Assembly (NCBI RefSeq): GCF_010093535.1
Contig: NW_022985174.1
Span: forward strand, 999,784 to 1,063,783
Direction: 5' to 3'
Source of the DNA: Lindgomyces ingoldianus
Taxonomy: Eukaryota; Ascomycota; Dothideomycetes; Pleosporales; Lindgomycetaceae
DNA: 64,000 nucleotides
The notes under the pieces: generated by a model
The model's input: only the letters and a program-made list of their open reading frames with translations
Told to the model about the DNA's origin: nothing
Databases searched by the model: none
Part shown: positions 13,332-24,702 of the stretch, piece after piece
Layout: each line of letters opens with the position of its first letter
How positions within the stretch are numbered: the stretch's first letter is position 1
Translations under genes and position numbers: made by a program

Positions 13332-16300
13332 ACTACCTACAATAATAACATAAGGTTCCTCCCTGTACAAGCCCTAATACGCCCCTAAACTAGCGCAGTT
13401 GCAAATAAGAACCCTAACATAATAAAAATTAATTTAAATTATGCTCTAGTTAGTTCTAGAAAGTATAAAGATTATAAAAAAAAAGTTAATGCTTTAAGTG
13501 TAGCAAGCATAGTTATATCTTCTAAAACTACTCTATTCCCCTTTCTTAAGTCTATGTAAGTAGCGCTGCTAGCACTTATTAAAAATTCTTACTATTCTAA
13601 TCTTATTTCTACAAGGGCTTTAACTTATATTTAAGCTCTAATCCCTCTTACTACTCTTAACGTAGCTGCAGCTATAGCAGTAGAAGCCTGCAAAAAGGCT
13701 TGTCCTAGGGCTAAGTTGCCCCCTAGAACTAATTTAACACTAGATCTCTGCTAACTTATAGGCTAAGTCCCCTACTAATAACTAAAAGTACTAAGTTAAT
13801 ATTTCTATATGTTTATAATAAGAAACTATATTAGCTCTAATATAAGCTTTTATTAACTTAGAAGTAAACAGTATAAGTTACATTAATAAAAAACTAGCGT
13901 GTAAACTAAATCTTTAATTAATACTGCTTACCTAAATAATTTACCTAACTAAATTTAATAAAAAATAACTTAAAAAAGGTTCTATTTTTTATACTATAAC
14001 TATTATAATTACCTACTAACACTACAAGAAGTAGATTAAGCTCTATGTAATAAACATAGAACGTTATAACCTAATTCTAGGACAACTATAGCTATATTAG
14101 CATAAGGTTGCCTTTAATTACTAAAAGTAAGTCCTAAACTTTAACTTTTTCTAATGCTAAAATATATGCTTATGCTTACACTTAAACAACACTTAAGTAG
14201 CACTTAATATAGAAGGTCTCTAGACTTACTTTTTAATAACCTAAAAAAAAACTACTTAAGTAAGGCTAATAAGCTAGGCCTCTTACTAAAATAAGCTATA
14301 TAAAATAATTTAACAACTGCTTAAACCTAAAGAAAAGAAAGCCTTTAAAAAATCTCTACTTACTTAATTTAGACATAAACTAGGACTTAAACAGCAGATA
14401 AACATCTGCTACATAAGACCTGCCCTATTTGTAACCCTAGCTTAATAACTAGATTATAAAATCTACGCAGTTATAATTTCTAATATAGACTAAGCTCTAG
14501 CTCTCTAAAAACACACTAACCTAAGAATAATAGTCTTTTAAGACTACTACAACTTATTACATGTTTTTTTCTAAGATAAGTCTAATAAGCTTTTAATATA
14601 ACATCTATATAATTACTAGATAACCCTTAAGCCTAGTAAACAACCTAGTTATAGGCTACTATATAAGATGTTACTAAACAAATTAAAAGTGCTTTAAAAA
14701 TACTTTAATAAGAACTTAAAAAAAGGGTTTATTTAAGCTAGCTTCTTACTAGTAGTGTTACTTATACTATTTATAAAAAAACTTAAAGGTAGGCTTTAAT
14801 TCTGCATTAACTACTAAGAACTAAACACTATTACTATTAAAAACTAATACTTAATTCTTTTTTTACAAGAAACTCTAAGCTAACTAAGTAAAGTAAAGTA
14901 TTTTATAAAGTTAGATATTATTACTACCTTTAATAAGCTAAGAATAGCAAAGGGTAATAAGTAGCTAATAGCGTTTTAGACCTAATATAAACTATTTAAG
15001 TACTTAGTAATGCCTTTTAGCTTAGCTAACACGCCTAGTACTTTTTAACATTTTATAAATAACTTGCTCTAACCCTACCTAAACATGTTCTACACTATGT
15101 ATATTAATAACATTCTAATCTATAGTAATAGCCTTTTAGAGCATAAACAGCATGTACGCTTAGTGCTAAAGGCTATAGAAGAAGCAGGTCTGCAACTTAA
15201 CATAGACAAATGCAAGTTCTACTAATTAAAGGTTACATATTTAGAATATGTTATCTTTACAGATAGCATCTAAATAGACCCTATTAAAGTTTAAACTATG
15301 CTAGATTAGTAATACTTAAAAAATATAAAAGATGTTTAAGCCTTTATAAAATTTACTAACTTTTACTAATAATTTATTAACAACTTTTTACAGTAAGTAA
15401 GCCTTATAATTATACTTACTAAAAAAAAAATTTAATTTAACTTTAACTTAAATTACTAATAGTTTTTTAACTAGCTAAAGAAAGCCTTTACTAAAGCCTT
15501 AATACTCTGCTACTTTAACTTTAAACTACTAATACTTGTAAAAGCTAATGCTTTAGACTACGTAGTAGCAGAAGTTCTCTTCTAGACTAAGCTAGACAGG
15601 ACTATTAGGCCTATTATATATTTCTTAAAAAGAATAAGTCCTATAGAAAGTAATTATAAAATCTATAATAAAGAATTACTTACTATAGTACACTACTTTA
15701 AATAATAGCAACCTAAACTAGAAGGTGCAGCGCATCTAATACAAGTCCTATCTAACTATAAGAACTTATAGTACTTTGCAACTATAAAATAACTTAGCTA
15801 CTAATAAGCCTATTAGTCTAAATACCTATCTTATTTTAATTTTAAGATTACTTATTATTCTAGTTAAAATAAAGGGAAACTAGATGCCTTTATAAGGCAA
15901 TTTTAAGACGTTCCTGCTTAGGAAAAAGTGTAAAAGGCTTAACACTAAACTTTGCTCTAACTTAAGCTATTTTTAAACCTTAACCTAAACAAAATAAATT
16001 AAATAATTAATTAAATTATTACTAATAAGTATCTAAATAATAAATTTATCTAAAAAACTTTAAACCTGCTCTAAAACAGCGCTAGTTAGTTAAAGAAAGT
16101 AACACTAGCTAACTATAAAAACTAAAATAGTAAGCTATATTACTATAACTAACTTATAATCTCTAATTCTAATAAACTAAGAATTAAACTACTCTAAATT
16201 ATACATAACTTGCCTATTAAAGGACACCTAGGCAGAGGAAAAACTCTTAACCTACTACAGAGAGAGTACTACTAGCCCTGCATGTTCTATACAGTACGCT

Positions 16301-17554
16301 AATATGTATTATGTTGCTATACTTACTATAAAGTAAAGGCCTCTTAAAAAAGGTATAATAGCCTGCTTAAACTGCTTCTAATCCTTAAATAAGCTTAAAA
16401 AGACATATTAATTAATTTTATTATAGACCTACTTCTATCTAAAAAGTACATAAATATTATAGTAGTTATTAATTACTTAACTAAGTATTAACACTTAATA
16501 CTATATTCCTCTATAACTACTCCTAATATAGCCTAGTTATTCTACTAATACATATAGGTTTACTATAGCCTGCCTAACACAATTATATTAGATAGAGGTA
16601 TGCAGTTTGTCTTAGCCTTCTAGGACAAACTTTGTAAATAGCTTTAAATTATCCTTTATCTATCTACAGCTTTTTACCTAGAAACTAATAGCTAGACTAA
16701 AAATGTAAACACTGTAATAAAATAAGTTCTATAAGTATACATAAACTATTAGTAAAATAACTAGGTAAAATAGTTAGCTATAGCATAGTTTAAAGCTAAT
16801 AATATAACATTTAAATTAATATAAGTATCTTTGTTTTTAGCAAACTATAGATACTACTTCTAAATAGAATTTAAACTACTTTTAAATACCCTCTAACTAA
16901 CTTATTAATTTATATAAGTAATAGATGTAAATAGACTTATTAATAAGATTTAAAATATATCTAAATATGTTTATAAAAAGCTTACATAGGCTTAAGCTTT
17001 TTAATAAGAGTATGTAAACTAATCTTAAACCTCTGCCCCTGCGTATGCAGCTAGCAAGAAGGTCTAGCTAGACGCTAGAAATATCTAAATAAACTAATAA
17101 TTAAAAAAACTTAATTAAAAAAACCTTAGCCCTTTTATAGTAGCTTATATAGTCTTATTACATGCTTACTAATTAATTCTACCTAACAGCATAAAGATAC
17201 ACCCTGTGTTCTATGTATTATTACTGCGCTAAGCAGCCTTTAAATCTAACTATCTACCTAGACAGCTAAACCTACTACCTAAACCTATTATTATAAATAA
17301 TAAACTAGAATATGTTGTAAAAGACGTTAAATAAATTTAGTTTAATAAAAAAAAACATACCTATAAATACCTTATAAAATAGACTAGATATAATAAACTG
17401 TTATAGAAACCTGCAGAAGCCCTGCAAAAGAACTCTACAGTAACTTAATTCTACACTTAATACCTATCTAAACTAAACCTGTACTCTAATAAAGACAACC
17501 TAATGCTAAAACTACTAATGTAAAAGATTCCCTTCTTAATAAGAGGGGGGGTAC
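13332..17554 (+). mobile_element. Internal gag-pol region of a RIP-mutated Ty3/gypsy chromovirus
   Basis: On the plus strand the order is Gag remnant, reverse transcriptase (15,100-15,126, YINNILIYS for YIDDILIYS), integrase zinc-binding residues (about 16,205-16,340, two His then two Cys), an integrase-core opening resembling DFI-x-DLP (about 16,405-16,490) and a chromodomain-like C-terminus (about 17,309-17,390). RT before integrase and a terminal chromodomain identify a Ty3/gypsy chromovirus. Trp and Gln codons are largely TAG or TAA and Asp is often Asn, as expected from RIP. A G-run polypurine tract (about 17,545-17,551) precedes the 3' LTR. Confidence 0.85.
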
Positions 17555-17872
17555 TGTTACAGTATCCTCTCTAGATCCTAGACATAACTGTATTAGACAT
17601 GTACTAGAGTATTATTAGTGCACATCTAACATAAATATAACACAATATAGATATAAACTTAAGTATAAACTGCTTTAACACTAACTAAACCTAGAACAGG
17701 CTTAATTTATACCTAAAGTGCTTAGACTTTTAAGCTAAGTATTTAATTACTAATTTCCTCCTAAACTTTCCTGTTCCTTACATAACGTCTTGTACCTACT
17801 ATAATACCTCACGTAGTAATTAAACTAGACCTCTGTGAAGCTCTATAACCTTACTCGTGCACAATCGTGACA
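17555..17872 (+). repeat. Gypsy 3' LTR, first copy
   Basis: 318-bp LTR beginning TGTTACAG directly after the polypurine tract and ending CGTGACA. The 5' partner is outside the window. Confidence 0.8.
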
Positions 17873-18043
17873 ACTAGATATAATAAACTGTTATAGGAAC
17901 CTGTAGAAGCTCTATAAAAAAACTTTATAGTAACTTAATTCTACACCTAATACTTATTTAAACTAAACTTATACCCTAACAAAAACAACCTAATGCTAGA
18001 ACTACTAATGTAAAGGATTCCCTTTTTAATAAGAGGGGGGTAC

Positions 18044-18361
18044 TGTTACAGTATCCTCCCTAGATCCTAGACATAACTGTATTAGATGTGTACTAGAGTA
18101 TTATTAGTGCATGTCTAATATAAATATAACATAACATAGATATAAACTTAAGTATAAACTACTTTAACACTAACTAAACTTAAAATAGGCTTAATTTATA
18201 CTTAAAGCGCTTAGACTTTTAAGCTAAGTATTTAATTACTAATTTCTTTTTAAACTTTCTTATTTCTCACACAACGTCTTATACCTACTATAATACCTTA
18301 CATAGTAATTAAACTAGACCTCCGTGAAGCTCTATAACCTTACTCGTGCACAATCGTGACA
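18044..18361 (+). repeat. Gypsy 3' LTR, second copy
   Basis: Second 318-bp copy of the same LTR within the tandem duplication. The target-site duplication cannot be tested without the 5' end of the element. Confidence 0.8.
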
Positions 18362-18394
18362 TTAACTCTAGATAGTTAATTACTTAGATTAGAG

Positions 18395-19613
18395 CAAAGA
18401 TGTTACTTTATATCTCTATAGTTAGTTGTTGTGTACATGCAGTAACTGCTATCTACATTCTAGCTACTAATTACTAGTAGTTAAAGGAGAGATTAACTCT
18501 ACAAGCTAATTAAGTAAGACTTAGGAAAGTTAATACTCCTAAGAGAGCTTGTATAGTAGAGGTTGTTAGGTCTTCTCCTAGTAAGCGCTGTATGACGTAT
18601 AGAGCTCTGTGCAACTATCTTAGGCTTACTGTAAGTAAGCGTACACTTAAGAGAGCTCTTAAGCTTAAGGGCTTCCACTATTAAGTTGCATACAAGAAGC
18701 TATACATCTCTAAGATTACCTACATAAAGCGCCTACAGTTTGCAGAGGAGTATATTATGTAGGACTATAATTAGTAGAAACATGTAATCTTTAGTAATAA
18801 GTCTGCTTTTTATGTAGGTAAGCAGGAGAGAGTATATGTTACAAGACAGCTAGGGGAGGAGCACCTCCCTGATTGCCAGGTCCCTAGGTTCCACCCAGGG
18901 GACGCTCATCACGTACATGGCCAGCTCTGCGGGCAGTACCTTAGCCCTCTCTTTAAGTGGAGCTGTAACAACTATAGTACTATTACTGTAAACAGTTACA
19001 TTACAAATGTTCTCCCTGTAAGTCTCTAATCTCCTTTCCCTATAAATGCTTATACTAATTAGATTAAGTGTAAGGCCGGGATGGCGCTTACGTGTAAGGC
19101 CGAGATGGTGCTTACGTACAACAGGTATATATACTATTCTGTACGCAATAATTAACGTTGGTTGATTATTCGCACCTTTTTAGTTGTATTAGCGGAGTGG
19201 TGCGGAGCCCTGTCCTTACATTAAGGTTGTACACAATTTTGTCCTAGAGATGCGCAAGATGTATAAGGCTTACAAAGAACTAAATTACATTATCTTTTAA
19301 CAAGACAATGCCCCTGCCTACTAAGCTATTGCTACTAGGACTGCTATACAAGCTTTTGTTCCCCTTATAGAGTAGCCACCTACTTTATGCGATCTTAATC
19401 TAATTAAACATGTATAAAAAGAAATTAAGCGTTGTATTTACTGACTCCCCTAACAACTTACCTCTTAGAGAGAGATGTACAACGCTATCTAACATAAGTG
19501 GGAATTAATTTAACAGTTTAAGCAGCACTTTGTTATAAACTTAGTAGAGAGTATGCCTGCGCGCTTAATAGAGGTCATTAACAATATAGAGGGTTCTACA
19601 AGGTATTAGGTTA
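18395..19613 (+). pseudogene. Tc1/mariner-type transposase, RIP-mutated and interrupted
   Basis: Plus-strand translation gives an N-terminal helix-turn-helix-like part, then a DES-type block at about 18,786-18,820 in which the catalytic Asp reads as Asn. Further on is a clear QDNAPAY block at 19,301-19,321 (family QDNAPAH) and a DLN-x-I-K-H-V block (family DLNPIEHVW) where the third catalytic acid has become Lys. The C-terminal SMPARL-x-EVI block is also recognisable. Many TAG/TAA codons replace Gln and Trp. A solo LTR splits the gene at 19,069-19,220. I could not define terminal inverted repeats. The enzyme would have performed cut-and-paste transposition and is dead here. Confidence 0.8.
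19069..19220 (+). repeat. Solo LTR, 152 bp, with TTAAG target-site duplication
   Basis: The sequence starts TGTAAGG and ends CCTTACA (7-bp inverted ends) and is flanked by TTAAG at 19,064-19,068 and 19,221-19,225. It begins with two tandem 24-bp units (19,069-19,092 and 19,093-19,116) that differ by two transitions. An internal TATATATA-type stretch may be the LTR promoter. It is less RIP-mutated than its surroundings. Orientation is assumed. It sits inside the Tc1 transposase pseudogene and presumably arose by recombination between the two LTRs of a full element. Confidence 0.8.
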
Positions 19614-19740
19614 ATATCACTGTTTTTAGCTCTTTTAGAAGCCCCTCTGTTGCTACTCTGTACACTACATTTATTGTAATCTATTGCTTAGCAAGCTCTT
19701 AACGCTTTTAAGTGAATTAGTCGTTGATTTTTGATAGAGA

Positions 19741-20164
19741 TCGTCGGGTTTGACTACCCCCTCGGGCCTAGGTTGGTGGCGCGGAGGCGCGGAGATCTAT
19801 ACTAATTGGGTGGGCGTAGCGCCGCGCTTGCATCTTACGTGGCCATACTCTGTAGATCGGACTTTCTTATTTTTTGGACTATTGTCAAAGCTGTATGTCT
19901 CCGCTTGGAACGACGTCGCGTCGGGTGACTCGATGGCAATGAGAGTGTAGAGATGATCTGCATAAACTGATGGTCAGAGCGTCGTACAACTTACAAGTTG
20001 CTATTGATAAAGACAAGTCTCAGCGGAAGTAAATGGTTTTGGAAGTTGGCTTTCCACATAGCCACCATTGGCTGCCACAACACCCTTCAAGACTCAATGA
20101 CGTGCGCCGTACGTGTGATTGGAAGCTGCTGACGATCCTGACGTTCCAGGGGCATGGGATCATA
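19741..20164. other. Non-RIP single-copy-like sequence between repeat elements
   Basis: Base composition becomes normal here. Two overlapping open frames of 66 codons (19,750-19,950 plus, 20,020-20,220 minus) have no recognisable domain and I do not call them genes. The segment ends at the TA dinucleotide that flanks the TIR element. Confidence 0.5.
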
Positions 20165-20207
20165 CGGCGGACTGTTAGCTGGTGAAGGGAAAAAACTAAT
20201 CGCCAAT
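20165..20207 (+). repeat. Left terminal inverted repeat
   Basis: 43 bp starting CGGCGGACTGTTAGCTGG, perfect reverse complement of 24,176-24,218, preceded by TA. Confidence 0.9.
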
Positions 20208-20426
20208 CGCTTAGGAGCATTTTGGGTATGAAACACTATAGTATTTTACTAGGCAAAACATACCATAACGCATTTGTACGATGTTTTTTAAAGATCTAAG
20301 GAGTGAAGGGTCGTTTCACGTGACTGTATCGCGACTGCCCTCCATGGCGACTGCCTTCACTACGGCGTCGTACGATAATTGTAGATACTCACCGCCACCA
20401 CCACTCTTCCACATCCACCACTACTA

Positions 20427-20492
20427 CAGCAGTAGCAGCAACAACAACAGCAACAACAGCAACAACAGCAACAACAGCAGCAACAGCAGCAA

Positions 20493-20543
<51 letters not shown>
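20427..20543 (+). repeat. CAG/CAA trinucleotide tract
   Basis: About 117 bp of CAG and CAA triplets. One plus frame reads Asn/Ser-rich (within a 96-codon ORF at 20,281-20,571), another Thr/Ala-rich, and the Gln frame is interrupted by a stop near its start. I see no evidence that the tract is translated. It lies between the left TIR and the DUF3716-like ORF. Confidence 0.8.
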
Positions 20544-20545
<2 letters not shown>

Positions 20546-20730
20546 TAGGCATCAAGCCTGCAGTATCCTAATCGCTCTTGTCGTACAAAGCTAACACTTA
20601 AAATAGGGCTCTTGTTCTCTACAATGCCGCCGTCGCCGCTGCCAACCAAGCCGGCGCCAATGTCAATCCCGTCCTACATGTAGGACAGCAGCAGCTGGCC
20701 CCACTGGCTCATAGTCCACAGGCCCGTGCA

Positions 20731-21144
20731 TTGCTAGCCCTTCCAGGGCAGGATGTGGAGTTTATATATGGCAGTATATCCCCTTATCAAATAGCTTCGC
20801 ACAGGCCTTCGTACATCAACGCCATCCTCATACAATCTCGCGGAAGGGCAGTGGACAACCTGTGCAGCGCATGCCATGGCGCTGTCTCGGGCCCACGACC
20901 GTTCCCAGAGTGCCGCCGCGCTGAGGGGCACTTTGGCGGAGCATGTAGCAATTGCAAATGGCGTGACCATGCTAGTTGCTGCTCTGTAAGAGAAGGGGGT
21001 GATGATAAGCCAGCTAGTAGACCTCTGCGTTTAGGCTACAACCCAGGGATTAGTAGTGCTGGTGACGGTTCGCGGTGGCAGCCTATCCTTATTGAGGATG
21101 AACCTGCTAGGGCTTTAGCTGATAATGCAATAGTTCTGGCTTAA
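20731..21144 (+). CDS. DUF3716-like cysteine-rich protein carried by the TIR element
   Basis: A 137-codon ORF contains a compact Cys cluster (CSACHGAV, FPEC, GACSNCKW, CCSV). The pattern C-x2-C, then C, then G-A-C-x-N-C-x-W, then Cys fits the fungal family DUF3716 as I remember it. These are small putative zinc-binding proteins of unknown role. The frame is open upstream to a stop at 20,599-20,601 without another ATG, so the true N-terminus may come from a spliced exon or the gene may be truncated. It is embedded in a transposon yet free of RIP-type stops, unlike its neighbours. It might be an accessory transposon gene or captured cargo. Expression is unproven. Confidence 0.5.
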   Translation: MLALPGQDVEFIYGSISPYQIASHRPSYINAILIQSRGRAVDNLCSACHGAVSGPRPFPECRRAEGHFGGACSNCKWRDHASCCSVREGGDDKPASRPLRLGYNPGISSAGDGSRWQPILIEDEPARALADNAIVLA

Positions 21145-22599
21145 GGTACGTACAATATTTCTTTTAAGGGCAGTGGGGCGCCCTAGCCATAGGGGTTGTC
21201 TATGGCACCTAGCTATGTGGGGATGTCCGTAGCACTTAGTTAAGGCCTGTACCTCTGCGCGGTGACTGGGACGAGTAGCTGTTAAACAGTAAAACTAAAC
21301 TAGGCTAGTAGATAGAAGAAATAAATTAAATTATTGTACAAGACATACTACTTCTTAATACTGCAAAGCTGATAGGGCACTTGAGAATTAACATCAGATA
21401 GCTAAGACAGTGCCTGCTTACAATTGTACAAAAGCATTTCTCTATCCTCTTTATTTTTAACAGAGCTTGATTCCTGCTTAACCCTCTTCCCCTTTGCTAG
21501 CTTCTTCTCCTTCTTAACCTTAGTCTGCTTAGTAGGGGGTTTGTATAAAAAGATCTTATCCTAAGCTACTATAGTTGCCTTATATACTAGGTACAGAGTT
21601 GTGCCCTAGTTGCCCTTCTTAAAGTATCCACTTTCTAGCAAGTCCTTAATTGTACAATAATTCTTAGCACTTTTTAGAAGATGTGTGACATAATCTTTGC
21701 TAACATCTGCAACAAGATATAGTTTAGAATAGCCTTTAGTAATTAAGGAATTAAATTGTACAAGCTCTTTAAGGAGGCTGTTCTTAACAAACTTAGTATA
21801 GCTTATAAGAGGCGCGTTCTAAAGCTGTATCTAGGTCTAATCTACTATGTATTAGATATTAGCTAATATACAAGAGGGTATTGTACGTGGCTGTTTAATA
21901 CTATTAATTCGCTTACGCTTATTAATCACCTTATATTGTATAAAGCAGAGGATCACAAGAATAGAGAGCTTAGCTGTTGTATAGCCTTAAACAGGAAGCG
22001 AAGATGTACGCTAGATTAACTACTAACGTGCTAATTCTGCTGGTGTACGTGAAGCAGCTTGTACAGAAGAGATAAACATTCCTTTCTTTGCGCTCTTAGG
22101 TGTATCCTCTAGACAGATTATCTCTTCTTTGTCTTGTATAATTTATGTAGGTGTAAGAGGTTAAATTTAAACGCTATAGTCTAGACAAAACTTGTATTTA
22201 GCAGACTACTTACTATAAGACTGTCCTGTAGTAGGACAAAACTTATCTTAGGCACTTATAGTGACAATAGATTGTACGTTGTACAAGGAAAAGAACTAAA
22301 GAAAGAACTAAAGAAGAAACTATAGAAAATTTAAACATACTGTAGGAAGGATAGAGGCTTAGTCACTACATCTACGCGAATCTACTAAGCTAGATTAGGA
22401 TTAATAGGCATCTCCTTACTAGGGTTAGTTTTAAGATTAACATCTTAAACTGTGTCTTAATTACCCTAGTTAAATTAGATACTCTTATATTAAGCACATT
22501 ATATAAAACCTTACCTGCTAATTCTACGCTTTAACAGGTGACTTAAGCAGAGACAGTACAGGCTAAAGACTGTTCTAGATATAGTATTATGCTTTTGCT

Positions 22600-24015
22600 T
22601 AAAGCTAAAGATAAACATCTAGATATGGTGTTATACAATCCTAAAAGTTAGAGCAAGCTGCAGCTACGCTGTCAAATCCAAGCAAATCCAGTACCCCATT
22701 GCACCACTAAAGCGTATCCTGTGGGAGGTAGGCATCTATATCCTAACTGTTAACCCTTCTCTTAATTGTACAAAGCTAATTAGCATTAAATAAAAGAGCC
22801 TAGTTCTAGACATGGGCTCCAGGATAGTGATAGAGCATAAAAGGCTTCCCAACTACGCCGTTTAGACAGTTCTTCTGCCTTTAAATTAAATGTGCGTTCC
22901 ATAGTCGTACGAAGCTATATAGTTCCTCACAAAGTATAGGAATATATATAGCATAGATAGCAAGCTAATTAGCTAAGCTATCTTTTAAGAAGAAGCCTTA
23001 GGTCTAAAGGTAGTAGAAGTAATCCTGCTTAAAGTAAGATAGGGTAATAGGTATTGTACAAAATACTAACTTACTAACAAAAGAGAAGGCCCTTTAAGAG
23101 TTGCTGCTACTAAGCTTTAATCTGCTAATTTAATATACTTATGCTGTAGAGGTAGCACTAATTAAATAGAAGCTTAGGCTCTGCAAACCTTTAAAGCTAG
23201 TAATAAGCATCTACTAGCATAACTATCTCTATCCCTTAATTAGATTGTATAAAATGTGGTTGCTGCTCTGTTTCTTTAAGTGTCTTAAGAAACTAGCAAA
23301 GGCAGCTAACAGCAGTGCAGGCAGAGATTCTAACATAAATCCATACAATGTATCGTGAGTACGCGTCAATACATGCATAGATCTCTACGCTGTACGGTTT
23401 CAGCTTACTATAGCTATTAATAGACTAGATAAAGTTTAGGCTAGGAACAATATACTCCCCACAGTGTCGCTGCAGGTCGCGCTTGCGGCGCTCTACTGCC
23501 TCATAGTTCATTGTACGATAGATGCGAAATAACTAGTCCTGTGCAATAATATAGCCACGTTGACAAAAGTGTGTATAAAGATACCCTTGCCTATACCTAT
23601 TAATAACACCTTTCTCTAGCTCTTGACCAACAAGTTGTTGTACAAGCTTATCTGCTTGCTAGCTCTGTTTAACACCTTGCACTCTTCTGCGTAATCTAAG
23701 CTTAAATTAAAGTTGTACAAGCGTATATTTTCTAATTTAGAAGCCTTTATTATGTAGTACATAAAGCATATCTAAATCTTTAAGCCTAACCTTAAAGAAC
23801 AGCACCTAGATCTAATTCTTAACTCTATCCTTAACCTTAGCAGGAAGGCGTTGCCTTACATTCTATGTTTAGAACTGCTGCTTAATTGTATAAGAAGTAA
23901 CACAGACTTAAAACTCTTTAAGAAGGTAAGTAGCCATCTGCGCGTATGTAACACCTTTATAGAAAAGCCTAAGTAGATGGAGTTAGTACAGTTCAAGGTT
24001 GATCTTAGGACGTCC
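22600..24015 (-). pseudogene. Integrase-core-like (DDE) transposase relic
   Basis: Minus-strand translation from about 24,015 gives a GRP-x-INLELY start and a helix-turn-helix-like stretch (KGVTYAQMATYLLKEF, then VRQRLPAKVKDRVKN). An integrase-core block follows at about 23,240-23,440 (a K-L-K-P-Y segment, then IDAYSRYIVWIYV), and near 23,105-23,150 a piece reminiscent of S-x-x-N-x-R-I-E-x-W-W. I recognise these as the HTH plus rve-like core typical of a transposase family widespread in fungi, but the exact family name is from memory. Gln codons are often TAG/TAA, as in RIP. Boundaries are approximate and no intact frame survives. Confidence 0.6.
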
Positions 24016-24175
24016 TCCTACGTCGCCACTATATTAGTAAGCACTTGTATAATGTAACTATTTAGAAGACGCTTACTAGGCATTATAAAATTAACATGTA
24101 TAAACGTGTATAAAATAATTATAAAGTTGTAAGTAGCTAAAGGCTATAATTACGTGCGGGGTAAAGAATTTTCAA

Positions 24176-24218
24176 ATTGGCGATTAGTTTTTTCCCTTCA
24201 CCAGCTAACAGTCCGCCG
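24176..24218 (-). repeat. Right terminal inverted repeat
   Basis: 43 bp, exact reverse complement of 20,165-20,207, followed by TA (24,219-24,220). Bases 24,219-24,225 (TAGGATC) and the left flank (GATCATA) are also nearly complementary, so the original repeat or target may extend a little further. Confidence 0.9.
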
Positions 24219-24702
24219 TAGGATCAGGTTTCCGCAATCCAGAACCCTGGCGGGGCCAAACCCTGTAGTCTGAAAGTAGCCTGTTGGCGTATTTGGGGCG
24301 TCGTAGAGGATGCAGGTCAGCTGGGAAGAGTTGAGTTGAGCAAGGCATACTTTAGCCCTAGCCTAATTTGAGAAGGCTCGGATCAATCCGTTGATTGGAC
24401 ACTCCAGCCCAGTGCTTCAGCCACAATGTATTAACTTCAAGCAACCTGTTTTCTTCCTCTCCCACTGGCCTTCTGTCTATTGCACCATTAGAAGCTGAAT
24501 ATGTAGTCTAAATTATGCGGGAGCCTGGCATTTTCTTAGAGCTATAGGGTAGATGGAAGCGGGTATCTTGCGATGTTTGAACGAAACCCACACGACAGTT
24601 AGACCTCGCAAGAAGCTCTGGGTCGAGTAACGTTGATAAATCTATCTCCAGAAAGCCATTCATCTGAAAATACTATCCTATTCCAAAACCCCAAAGCCCA
24701 AT
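24219..24702. other. Unique sequence without a recognisable gene
   Basis: Base composition is normal and not RIP-like. I find no open frame above 60 codons, no repeat and no recognisable protein. It is the first stretch of the gene-bearing block. Confidence 0.5.

Larger units (their letters stand above)
17383..18361 (+). repeat. Tandem duplication of the gypsy 3' end including its LTR
   Basis: 17,383-17,872 (490 bp) and 17,873-18,361 (489 bp) are near-identical copies in direct orientation. Each holds about 171 bp of internal sequence, the G-run polypurine tract and a 318-bp LTR. Differences between copies are mostly C/T and G/A. The order internal-LTR-internal-LTR is not that of a normal element. 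Confidence 0.85.
20165..24218 (-). mobile_element. DNA transposon, 4,054 bp, with perfect 43-bp terminal inverted repeats
   Basis: The ends 20,165-20,207 and 24,176-24,218 are exact reverse complements over 43 bp and are flanked by TA on both sides (20,163-20,164; 24,219-24,220), consistent with a TA target-site duplication. The interior contains a decayed integrase-core-like transposase gene on the minus strand, a DUF3716-like ORF on the plus strand and a CAG/CAA tract. RIP load is uneven: 21,300-24,150 is AT-rich and frame-broken, while 20,570-21,280 is nearly intact. Recombinationally the ends look fresh, since 43/43 bases match. Confidence 0.85.

Noticed and set aside
20281..20571. 96-codon Asn/Ser-rich ORF
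   Set aside because: It is one of several open frames through a CAG/CAA tract. No frame is preferred and there is no flanking domain.
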